Shown here piece by piece: positions 7,003 through 13,655 of a stretch of 13,655 nt of DNA. Position 1 is the stretch's first letter, and every line of letters starts with the position of its first letter. The stretch is from the NCBI GenBank assembly GCA_046541415.1, contig JBKHDI010000091.1, positions 1 through 13,655 of the forward strand, written 5' to 3'. The notes beneath the pieces were generated by a model, which saw only the letters and a list, made by a program, of their open reading frames with translations, ran no database searches and was not told the origin of the DNA. Position numbers and translations under genes: made by a program. The DNA comes from CAZOVB01 sp046541415. Lineage in GTDB: Bacteria > Planctomycetota > Phycisphaerae > SM23-33.

Positions 7003-8145
7003 ATGAACGTCCCCGCCCTGGATCTCAAAGCCCAGTACGCCCCGCTGAAAGACGAAGTCATGCCCATTGTCGAGCAGATCTTCGACAGCCAGTACTTCGT
7101 CGGTGGACCGGCGGTGGCGGAGTTGGAATCGGCGATTGCCGAGTATTCCGGCACGGCTGGGGCGGTCGGCGTCTCCAGCGGGACCGACGCCCTGCTGGTC
7201 AGCCTGATGGTGCTGGGCATCGGCCAGGACCACCCCGCCTGTCGCACCGGGCAGACGTGCACGGGCTGCGATGAAGTCATCACCACGACCTTCAGCTTTT
7301 TCGCCACGCCGGGCAGCATCTGGCGGGCCGGGGCCAGGCCCGTGTTCGTCGACATCGACGAGACGACCTTCAACATCGACCCGGCGCAGATCGAGGCGGC
7401 GATTACCGAGAACACCCGCGCGATCATGCCCGTGCACCTGTACGGACAGCTGGCGGACATGGATGCGATCAACGCCATCGCCGAGAAGCACGACCTGCAG
7501 GTCATCGAAGATGCCGCCCAGTCCATCGGCGCCAGACAGAACGGCAAGCGGGCGGGGTCGTTCGGCACGACGGGGTGCTTGAGCTTCTACCCGTCCAAGA
7601 ACCTCGGCGGGGCCGGCGACGGCGGGATGGTCACCGCCGGCGACGAGGAGATCCTCGAAAAGCTCGCCTGGTACCGCAACCACGGGATGAACCCGAAGTA
7701 CTACCACAAATACGTGGGGGGCAACTTCCGGCTGGACACGATCCAGGCAGCCTTCCTGCTGGTCAAACTCCAGCGACTGGAGGACTGGCACGCCGCCCGG
7801 CGTCGGGTCGCGGCGCGGTATGACCAACTGCTGGCCGACTGCCCGGGCGTCAAGACACCGGTGATCGCCGAGGGCAACGAGTCGGTCTTTAACCAGTACG
7901 TCATCCGGGTCGCCCAGCGGGATGCCCTGATGGAGCACCTGCGGGCCAACGGCGTCGGCTGCGACATCTACTACCCGCTCTGCCTGCACGAACAGGAATG
8001 CTTCGCGGACCTGGGCTATCAGCGGGGCCAGTTCCCCGTCGCCGAGGCCGTCGCACGCGACATCATCGCCCTGCCGATCTACCCCGAATTGACCGACGAG
8101 CAGATCGACTACGTCGCCGCGACGGTCAAGAGCTTCGTCAGCTGA
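7003..8145 (+). CDS. DegT/DnrJ/EryC1/StrS aminotransferase with Cys-rich insertion
   Basis: This 380-residue PLP enzyme belongs to the sugar aminotransferase family that converts nucleotide-linked keto-sugars to amino sugars, usually with glutamate as donor. Fold-type I landmarks are intact: VPALDLKAQYAPLKDEV near the start, SQYFVGGPAVAELE (29-42), SSGTDAL for the phosphate (58-64), PVFVDIDETTFNIDP (113-127), the PLP-contacting VIEDAAQSIGA (167-177) and the Schiff-base lysine 199 in SFYPSKNLGG. Between LGIG and DEVITTTFSFF, where relatives usually have two or three residues (GPGDEVI), there are about 15: QDHPACRTGQTCTGC (residues 75-89). His77, Cys80, Cys86 and Cys89 have spacing compatible with a small metal site. 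Start at 7003 follows a GGAGG. The upstream neighbours are an ATP-grasp ligase and a GT87 transferase; the downstream gene is convergent with a 22-base gap. The exact nucleotide sugar is not predictable. Confidence 0.92.
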   Translation: MNVPALDLKAQYAPLKDEVMPIVEQIFDSQYFVGGPAVAELESAIAEYSGTAGAVGVSSGTDALLVSLMVLGIGQDHPACRTGQTCTGCDEVITTTFSFFATPGSIWRAGARPVFVDIDETTFNIDPAQIEAAITENTRAIMPVHLYGQLADMDAINAIAEKHDLQVIEDAAQSIGARQNGKRAGSFGTTGCLSFYPSKNLGGAGDGGMVTAGDEEILEKLAWYRNHGMNPKYYHKYVGGNFRLDTIQAAFLLVKLQRLEDWHAARRRVAARYDQLLADCPGVKTPVIAEGNESVFNQYVIRVAQRDALMEHLRANGVGCDIYYPLCLHEQECFADLGYQRGQFPVAEAVARDIIALPIYPELTDEQIDYVAATVKSFVS

Positions 8146-8167
8146 GCAGCGGGGCCCGGCGCAGGGA

Positions 8168-8884
8168 TCAGTACGCCACTTCGTCCGGGTCGCCGATGCG
8201 GCGGTCGGTGATGCCGAGGTACTTCTCGATCTGCTGTTCGACGAATACGCCCTGCTCGGCCTCGGTCAGGCCGGAAAGGATCTTCTCCTGCCCGCCGACG
8301 GTGACCGCCAGAACCTCATATGTCTGGCTGGTGCTGTTGTCACTGTGTCGAATCCGCCGCCGGCAGAACAGCTGTTCGATGTCGACGGAGTTGAGCGTCT
8401 TTCCGCCCGGCCAGGGCAGGGGCGTGTGCTTGACCTCCAGGTGGTTCGGCGTTACGCGGAGGACGGTCTTGTTCAGCAGGCAGGCAAAGATGAAGTAGAC
8501 CAGCCCGACGCCCACGGCCACGTGGATCAGCGGGAACAGCACGAAGACGATCGGGGCCCCGCTGCCGATGGCCGAGGAATACCAGAACAACAGGAACCCG
8601 CACCAGAAGGCGGCGAAGGGAATCAGGAACAGCACGGCAATGGACTTCCACGACCTGACGATCTGCAGTTCGTTGCCGCGATCGAACATCTCCATGCCCT
8701 TGGGCAGAGGCACCTGGCGGCGCGGCGGGTCGATGGGCGTCGGCGTCGCAGCCGGGACGGATTCCAGCGCGAATACGCACCCGCAGTGCTTACACCGCAC
8801 GAGCATGAGCTTTTCGCTGACCGCATCGGCGCCCAGCGGTGCCCCGCAGCCCTTGCACTCCAGTTCAGTCAATTTCAATGGCAT
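8168..8884 (-). CDS. Zinc-ribbon protein with two membrane segments
   Basis: I do not recognise a named family for this 238-residue protein. An N-terminal zinc ribbon is visible: Cys10-x2-Cys13 (CKGC) and Cys31-x2-Cys34 (CKHC). A proline-rich linker (about 43-62) leads to two hydrophobic segments at about 81-103 and 110-136 that should span the membrane. The rest (about 139-230) is a soluble beta-rich domain beginning VLRVTPNHLEVKHTPLPWPG and ending in a short helix. It resembles the bacterial PH-like domains that often follow two membrane helices, but this is a weak structural guess. Both termini are probably cytoplasmic. The start at 8884 is preceded by AGGGAG. The gene follows the GT4 gene by 25 bases on the same strand, so they are probably co-transcribed, and it converges on the aminotransferase. 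The role is unknown; an accessory or sensing protein is possible. Confidence 0.8.
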   Translation of the reverse strand: MPLKLTELECKGCGAPLGADAVSEKLMLVRCKHCGCVFALESVPAATPTPIDPPRRQVPLPKGMEMFDRGNELQIVRSWKSIAVLFLIPFAAFWCGFLLFWYSSAIGSGAPIVFVLFPLIHVAVGVGLVYFIFACLLNKTVLRVTPNHLEVKHTPLPWPGGKTLNSVDIEQLFCRRRIRHSDNSTSQTYEVLAVTVGGQEKILSGLTEAEQGVFVEQQIEKYLGITDRRIGDPDEVAY

Positions 8885-8909
8885 GTGCGTCGCTCCCTGC
8901 TATCCCCAG

Positions 8910-10289
8910 CTACTCTCCGATACCGATCTCGTCGAGCAGTTGCTTGATGATCCTGCGAAGCGCTTCGAGGCTGAAGTGCTCTTTGGCGATCTGGAAGTTC
9001 TTCTCGACCGCGGCGGTGCGGGCGGCCGGGTCCTTCAGGTAGTGGATCAGCCCTTCTGCCGCGGCGGAGACTTTTTCCGGGGCCACCTGCACCAGGCCGC
9101 GGTCATCGTGGCCGGCGATCTCGCTGCCCAATGACACGACCTCGAAGCCCACGCGTCCCAGGTCGCTGACCCAGACGGGGTACTCGAAGATCACGGTGGG
9201 CAGCTTGGCGAAGACGGCCTCGATGAACTGGTTGCCCCAGCCCTCCCAGACGCTGGGGTAGGTCACCAGGTCGGCCTGGACGTAGCTGTCCCAGAGCGAG
9301 TAGATCTTCCGGCCCTGCTCGTCCGTGCTACGATCGTGCTCGACCCGCTGGCCCGCCCAGAGCAGGTTCACGCCCAGCTCGTCGGCCTTGGCCTGCAGGT
9401 TCGAGGGGTAGTCGCTGCTCAGGCCGATGCCTTCCACGTAGCCTGCGCAGACCAACCAGATCCTGTCATCGGGTCCGAAGACCCTGCCGTCGTAGAGGGG
9501 CCCTTCCAGCTTTCTGCGCATCTCGGGCTTGTCCATCTCGGCCGCGACGTCGATGGCCAGCTCGATCGCCTTGCGGTCCAGTACGCGCGTGGCCTGGAGG
9601 AGCATGATGTCATTGGCCCCGATGCCCAGCTGGGCCCGGAAGTCGGAGTTGTAGTCGTCCTCGGTCCACGTGTCGCGTTGGAAGTCGAAGACATTGGGCA
9701 CGACGCGGGCGTCGATGTCCTTGCGGTCCTTGATGGCCTTTTGCCCGATGCGGTTGATCACCACGTGACGGATGTTGGGCAGCTTGGGCGGGGCGTGCAG
9801 TTCGTACAGGCCGACGATCTCGTCGCAGGTCGGGTAGACCTCGCCGGAATCCTCGAACCAGAAGTCGTGGTTGTGGCAGATCGCATCCATGCCCGACTCG
9901 GCCAGGATCTCCGAGACCGCCCACATCCCCGGGATGTTATAGCCCACCGAGAGGATGTTGTTGGGCACGAGCACGTCGACGTCGAGCTCGGCGATGATCT
10001 GCTGCATCTTCGGCTTGACCACCGCCTTGTGGGTTGCGATCTCTTCCAGCAGCCCCGCGGGGCTGTCGTAGTCGACCAGCTCGCGGGTGGCGTTCTTGAT
10101 GATCCGCTCGGTAACCGGGTGGAACGGGTAGAGCTCGGGAATGGAATGGCCGCCGGGCACGTCCTCGTTGCCCGCGATGTAATGGACCGTGTGGCCCATC
10201 TCTTCCAGCACGCGACGCCACTTGTCGACCTCCAGCGAAACGCCGTCGGTCCGGCCCAGCCTGTGCTGGACGAACGCAAAAACCGCCAT
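8910..10289 (-). CDS. Family 4 (GT4-like) retaining glycosyltransferase
   Basis: The 459-residue product looks like a GT-B fold glycosyltransferase of the GT4 type, which moves a sugar from a nucleotide donor with retention. The N-terminal domain opens with MAVFAFVQHRLGRTDGVSLE, whose DGVSLE stretch is the acceptor-side glycine loop, and includes ICHNHDFWFEDSGEVYP (137-153) and VINRIGQ (177-183). VVPNVFDF (197-204) precedes the linker; the C-terminal domain has LLQATRVLDRKAIELAID (230-247) and the donor-binding E-x7-E motif, Glu349 to Glu357, in VWEGWGNQFIEAVF. There is no signal peptide or membrane span, so it acts in the cytoplasm. The in-frame start at 10343 would add 18 unlike residues; AGGAGA seven bases before the ATG at 10289 supports the shorter form. 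The HNHDFWFE and VPNVFDF motifs recall GT4 enzymes making sugar glycerates, a low-confidence link. The zinc-ribbon gene follows on the same strand. Confidence 0.85.
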   Translation of the reverse strand: MAVFAFVQHRLGRTDGVSLEVDKWRRVLEEMGHTVHYIAGNEDVPGGHSIPELYPFHPVTERIIKNATRELVDYDSPAGLLEEIATHKAVVKPKMQQIIAELDVDVLVPNNILSVGYNIPGMWAVSEILAESGMDAICHNHDFWFEDSGEVYPTCDEIVGLYELHAPPKLPNIRHVVINRIGQKAIKDRKDIDARVVPNVFDFQRDTWTEDDYNSDFRAQLGIGANDIMLLQATRVLDRKAIELAIDVAAEMDKPEMRRKLEGPLYDGRVFGPDDRIWLVCAGYVEGIGLSSDYPSNLQAKADELGVNLLWAGQRVEHDRSTDEQGRKIYSLWDSYVQADLVTYPSVWEGWGNQFIEAVFAKLPTVIFEYPVWVSDLGRVGFEVVSLGSEIAGHDDRGLVQVAPEKVSAAAEGLIHYLKDPAARTAAVEKNFQIAKEHFSLEALRRIIKQLLDEIGIGE

Positions 10290-10296
10290 GTTCTTC

Positions 10297-10302
10297 TCTC
10301 CT
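10297..10302 (-). promoter_or_regulatory. Ribosome binding site deciding the GT4 start
   Basis: Read on the minus strand, AGGAGA lies seven bases before the ATG at 10289. It selects this ATG over the in-frame ATGs further upstream at 10343 and 10331. Confidence 0.8.
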
Positions 10303-10329
10303 GTTGGGGGCAGATTTTTCCAGCCCGCC

Positions 10330-10358
10330 ATGCTATCTGCCACCGAAGCGATTGGCCA
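10330..10358 (-). promoter_or_regulatory. Possible promoter of the GT4 operon
   Basis: On the minus strand, TGGCCA (10358-10353) and TAGCAT (10335-10330), each four of six to the sigma-70 consensus, are 17 bases apart. Transcription would start near 10323, giving a leader of about 34 bases that includes the ribosome site. It is plausible by position in the 159-base divergent gap, but weak by sequence. Confidence 0.25.
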
Positions 10359-10448
10359 GCGCCGAAACCGGGAAACCCGCCGCGGCTGCGCGGTGTTCCA
10401 CTTGCGGACCCCAACATTCCCTCGCAGTCATACAGGCAGGGAGAATCC

Positions 10449-13400
10449 ATGCACGCTCGCCGCTTCCTCACCATCCTGCTGTTGCTGGTTTCGTCGGTCG
10501 CCGCCGGCCAGACGGGGCAAACCCGGCTGGTCCGCCTGCAGATGCACCGGTCGTTCGTGCACCGCGACACGATCGCGCGGCTGGACCCCAGCGGGATCGA
10601 ACTGGAGGACGTGACGCTGCAGGCCTGGTATGACAAGGGCCGATGGCTGGGACCGAAGTTCACCACGCCCGACCGCCACCTGGCCGGGCTGTTGTTCGTC
10701 CCGCAGATCGACCTGTCGGGCCTGGACTGGCAGGACGCGCGGATCAGCGGGCAGGCCCGCGCGATAATCGGGCGGATCAACACCCGTCGCGACGCCGGCG
10801 AGGGTGAGAACATGCACTCGATGCTCAAGGCCCGGCGCAGGCCCGTGGTGGACTGGCAGATCGGAGGCCCGGCCCGAGTGATCCCCAGCGCATGGACCTG
10901 TCGGATCGACGCGCAGATCGAGCCCGACCACATGCTGCTGGAACTGACCCTGAACGACTTGGTCGGCGACAATGACAGGAAGAGTCTCCACGCGAGAATT
11001 CCGTTCTCCGAGGGCCAATCAGAAGATGGCTCGGCCATGGCCAGAAGCTGGAACAAGGGACAGCACACCGTTGACGGCGGGCAGCTGCGCCTGCAGGAGG
11101 GCAAGCTCACCGGCCGGATGACCATCCACCTGACACCCGACCCGTGGGTCCCGCGTTCCCGAGACGGGTCGCGGTTACGGACCGTCCAGTGCACCGTCGA
11201 TGCGACGGTTCGCGACGGGCGGGTCGAGGGCACGTACCAGGCCGAGGGCGACTTCGGACGCTACGAAGCGAAGATTGCCGGCACGGCCTGGCAGGTCGGC
11301 TCGGGCAGCTGGCAGATACAGGACGTCGACGGACAGCGCAGCGGCAGACTGACCGTCCTGGCCAAACCCGACAGCCGGCCGGATGAGCCCGCCGGCAGCA
11401 ACGACCCGGCGCAACTGCCCGAACCGATGGCCGGCCCGGCCGAGGCGAAGGACAACGACATCCACGGCTACGGCAGCGGACTCAGCCGACACTACCCGGA
11501 CGCCCAGCCGCCGGTGTACTGGGACATCTCGGCGGCAAGCAACATCGCCTGGTCGGTCGATCTGCCCTCGGCCCAAAGCGCGCCGATCGTCCATCGCGGG
11601 CGGATTTTCGTTACCGCCGAGCCGAACGAGCTGATCTGCCTGGAGGCCAGGACCGGGCGCCGGCTCTGGTCGCGAAAGATCGAGCCCGTCGACGCAGAAG
11701 GCCCCGACGGCCAGGAAGCGACGCTGGCCCGGTTCCGTGCAGCCCTGGCCCGGGCAGAGGCAATGGACAACCAGGCCGACCAGATCGGCCGGCAGATCCG
11801 CCGGCTGCGACGCGACAAGTCCGCCGCCCAGCAGGTCGAACAGCTCCAGGCCCAACAGAAGCAGCTGTGGGAGGACCGTCAGCAGTTGCTGGATTCCTGG
11901 GCAGCCTACCGCAAGGCCCTGGAGACTGTCGGGCTGAACGTCGAGGACGAACTGGGCCGACGGGCCGGGACCGTCCCCGTCGCACGGGGCGACCGCGTCT
12001 TCGTGCTGCTGGGGACCTCGGTGGCCGCCTGCTTCGACCTGGACGGCAAGCTGCAGTGGAAGCAGGCCACCGGCCGACCCTTCTCCGGCGGGACCGAATT
12101 CTCCCCCCTGCTTGTCGGCGAAAGGCTGATCTGCCCGGGCTCGGTCCCCGCACCCGAGCTGGGCCATCGCAACGACCGCGCCGCGACCCTGACCGCCCTG
12201 GACGCCGCGACGGGCAAGCTGCTCTGGCAGAGCGCCAAGCTGGGGCCCGACGGCCAGGCCGCCACGGCCGCCCTGGTCGCCGGGGGCGAAAAGCCCCGCC
12301 CGATCCTGCTGCTGCCCGACGCGACGGTGATCGACCCGGCCGACGGGTCGGTCCTTGCCCGCAATCTCTTCAAAATGTCCAGCCCGGTCCGGCCTTGCGT
12401 ATCAGGAAACGACGCGATCTTCGTCGCCCGCAACACCGGCCAGGCGCGACTGGGGTTCGCCTTCGACGCGGGGGGCAAGCTGACCGTCCGGACGATCTGG
12501 CAGATCGGCCGGGCCGGATGGTCCAGCCCGCAGATTACCGCCCCGGGGCTGATCTACGACGGACGGTTCTACCTGCCTCGCAGCAGCGACGAAAACGCCG
12601 GCCATCACCCTGTTGCCTGGGATCAGCTGGACGTTTACGAGACCCGCTGGGGCCAGCACCTGGCCAGGCCCAACCCGGTGATCACCTCCAGCGCCACGCC
12701 CCTGCCGCTGGTCCGCGCGGGCCAGTGGCTGGTCTACTCCGACGCCGGTCAGCGAGCCTACAACGAGCCCCCCCAGGCTGCGGTGGCCCTGATGACCACC
12801 GGCCCGGCCCCGCGCCTGCTCTACCGCAAGGAGATGGATTCCGGCCCGCTGCTGGCAGAGCCGGTCTGCTTCGGACCCCACATGCTGCTGCGGACACCGG
12901 GCAAGCTGACCTGCGCAGGGACCGGTTCGGCCGAGTCGCGAAAGCAGGATCTCCGGGCGATGGTCAACGAGGCGATCGGACGCATCGGACGCAGGCCGCA
13001 GCTGGACATGGCCCGGATCGACCCGCCGGCCGACTACAAACCCCCGCGCGGCGTGCCTGTCTGGGAGCTGTCGCCCAACGTCCCGCCGGACCGCTGGCTG
13101 ATGGCAGGCCCCTTTGTCCACAGCCGCCGCCAAGCCCCCGACGCCGAGAAAGACCTCGGCTCGCTGCGCCCCGCGCCGGGCCAGCAGATCCAGCTGGCCG
13201 GGACCACCGCGAGCTTCGCCCCCCTGCCGGCCGAGGCCCGCATCCTCCGCGGCGTGACGACGCTGTTCCTCTCCGGCCAGACGCTCTATCAGCCCAGCTA
13301 CGCGATCGACCTCAACGCCGCGATCGACCAGGCCGACACGTCCTCGACGCTGTTCTACACGGTCGTCCGCGTCGATGAACCCACGGCCGTGCGATTGCGC

Positions 13401-13655
13401 AGCGAGACCGGCCAGGCATGGCTGAGCGGCCAGAAGCTGCCCGATGCCGCGGCCGTCCATTTGTCGCCCGGCCTGCACCCGCTGCTGCTGCGGGTCGACA
13501 TCTTCCAGTTCCCCCCGGTAGGCCGTGTCAGGCTCTGGCCTCACTTTAATCCCATCCTGGCCCCCGAGGCCGGACGCCGCAACTGGCTCGGACGCATCGA
13601 GGCCTACAGGCCCCTGCTCCGCCGGGCCCTGGCCGAACTGGACGACAGCCGCGAA
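10449..13655 (+). CDS. Secreted PQQ-like beta-propeller protein, 3' partial
   Basis: The frame from ATG 10449 runs 1069 codons without a stop and leaves the window, so the C-terminus is missing. AGGGAG lies shortly before the ATG. Residues 1-19 form a signal peptide (HARRFLTILLLLVSS, then a VAAG-type cleavage region). Residues about 20-330 are a beta-rich region I do not recognise, followed by a P/A/D-rich linker. From about 358, PQQ-type blades appear: IVHRGRIFVTAEPNELICL, ICLEARTGRRLW, FDLDGKLQWK and LTALDAATGKLLWQ. Between the first and second blade lies an alpha-helical, Gln/Arg-rich insertion at about 424-495 with coiled-coil character. The last visible part, about 872-1035, starts VWELSPNVPPDRWLMAGPF and contains a SETGQAWLSGQKL stretch and PGLHPLLLRVD, resembling the PA14-like or beta-sandwich modules common in planctomycete secreted proteins. 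No enzyme motif is seen. Role is unknown; it is divergent from the GT4 gene. Confidence 0.85.
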   Translation, partial: MHARRFLTILLLLVSSVAAGQTGQTRLVRLQMHRSFVHRDTIARLDPSGIELEDVTLQAWYDKGRWLGPKFTTPDRHLAGLLFVPQIDLSGLDWQDARISGQARAIIGRINTRRDAGEGENMHSMLKARRRPVVDWQIGGPARVIPSAWTCRIDAQIEPDHMLLELTLNDLVGDNDRKSLHARIPFSEGQSEDGSAMARSWNKGQHTVDGGQLRLQEGKLTGRMTIHLTPDPWVPRSRDGSRLRTVQCTVDATVRDGRVEGTYQAEGDFGRYEAKIAGTAWQVGSGSWQIQDVDGQRSGRLTVLAKPDSRPDEPAGSNDPAQLPEPMAGPAEAKDNDIHGYGSGLSRHYPDAQPPVYWDISAASNIAWSVDLPSAQSAPIVHRGRIFVTAEPNELICLEARTGRRLWSRKIEPVDAEGPDGQEATLARFRAALARAEAMDNQADQIGRQIRRLRRDKSAAQQVEQLQAQQKQLWEDRQQLLDSWAAYRKALETVGLNVEDELGRRAGTVPVARGDRVFVLLGTSVAACFDLDGKLQWKQATGRPFSGGTEFSPLLVGERLICPGSVPAPELGHRNDRAATLTALDAATGKLLWQSAKLGPDGQAATAALVAGGEKPRPILLLPDATVIDPADGSVLARNLFKMSSPVRPCVSGNDAIFVARNTGQARLGFAFDAGGKLTVRTIWQIGRAGWSSPQITAPGLIYDGRFYLPRSSDENAGHHPVAWDQLDVYETRWGQHLARPNPVITSSATPLPLVRAGQWLVYSDAGQRAYNEPPQAAVALMTTGPAPRLLYRKEMDSGPLLAEPVCFGPHMLLRTPGKLTCAGTGSAESRKQDLRAMVNEAIGRIGRRPQLDMARIDPPADYKPPRGVPVWELSPNVPPDRWLMAGPFVHSRRQAPDAEKDLGSLRPAPGQQIQLAGTTASFAPLPAEARILRGVTTLFLSGQTLYQPSYAIDLNAAIDQADTSSTLFYTVVRVDEPTAVRLRSETGQAWLSGQKLPDAAAVHLSPGLHPLLLRVDIFQFPPVGRVRLWPHFNPILAPEAGRRNWLGRIEAYRPLLRRALAELDDSRE

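Noticed and set aside
6958..7989. Minus-strand 343-codon frame antisense to the aminotransferase.
   Set aside because: Shadow of a well-supported PLP enzyme; no motifs of its own.
10303..10415. Separated inverted repeat GTTGGGG / CCCCAAC in the divergent gap before the propeller gene.
   Set aside because: Seven bases with a spacing of about 100 is at the level expected by chance in GC-rich DNA, and no operator logic was evident.
9758..11233. Long minus-strand open frame of 491 codons overlapping the GT4 gene and the divergent propeller gene.
   Set aside because: It is rich in S, R, P and T with no domain and lies over coding sequence with clear motifs in other frames; expected in GC-rich DNA.
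11867..13378. Plus-strand open frame of 503 codons inside the propeller gene.
   Set aside because: It is a +1-frame shadow dominated by R, P, G and A. The real frame starts at 10449 and continues off the right edge.
1..13655. Search for tRNA or rRNA genes, CRISPR arrays, insertion sequences, attachment sites and origins.
   Set aside because: The intergenic gaps are short and none holds a cloverleaf, direct repeat series, transposase or DnaA-box cluster that I could see.

Overview
The window is strongly GC-rich, densely coded and reads as bacterial chromosome. It holds ten protein-coding genes, two of them cut by the window edges. No intergenic gap exceeds about 160 bases, and I see no RNA gene, insertion sequence, phage gene, CRISPR array or long repeat. 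The mix suggests a planctomycete, possibly Phycisphaerae-like: a giant secreted protein with PQQ-type beta-propeller repeats, exported DUF4139-type proteins in tandem, a stand-alone trpF outside any trp operon, and glycan genes spread over both strands. This assignment is an inference from gene content; no phylogenetic marker is present.

Layout. (1) Positions 1-2627, plus strand: two tandem paralogues of the DUF4139 type, the first missing its N-terminus, the second with a clear signal peptide, closed by a strong intrinsic terminator at about 2654-2695. (2) 2765-3448, plus: trpF, with its own possible promoter. It ends 9 bases from the stop of a convergent endonuclease III gene (3458-4150, minus). 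(3) 4271-8145, plus: a GT87-like membrane glycosyltransferase, an ATP-grasp ligase and a DegT/StrS-type PLP aminotransferase. (4) 8168-10289, minus: a GT4 glycosyltransferase followed by a small zinc-ribbon membrane protein, apparently one operon, converging on the aminotransferase. (5) 10449 to the right edge, plus: an open frame of 1069 codons with no stop, encoding a secreted protein with PQQ-like blades, an internal coiled coil and a C-terminal beta-sandwich-like module.

Working together. The block 4271-10289 looks like a glycoconjugate locus: a polyprenyl-sugar-dependent transferase (GT87 type), a nucleotide-sugar-dependent transferase (GT4), an amino-sugar-forming aminotransferase and an ATP-dependent ligase that could attach an amino acid or acyl group. 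This grouping is inferred from family and proximity. The trpF and nth genes are housekeeping. The flanking DUF4139 pair and the propeller protein are exported proteins of unknown role.

I did not find a convincing new multi-gene system. The best leads are single-protein oddities: a TrpF with glutamate where the catalytic cysteine should be, an aminotransferase with a small His/Cys-rich insertion that could bind metal, and an nth gene whose perfect TATAAT lies six bases from its ATG, which predicts a leaderless mRNA.
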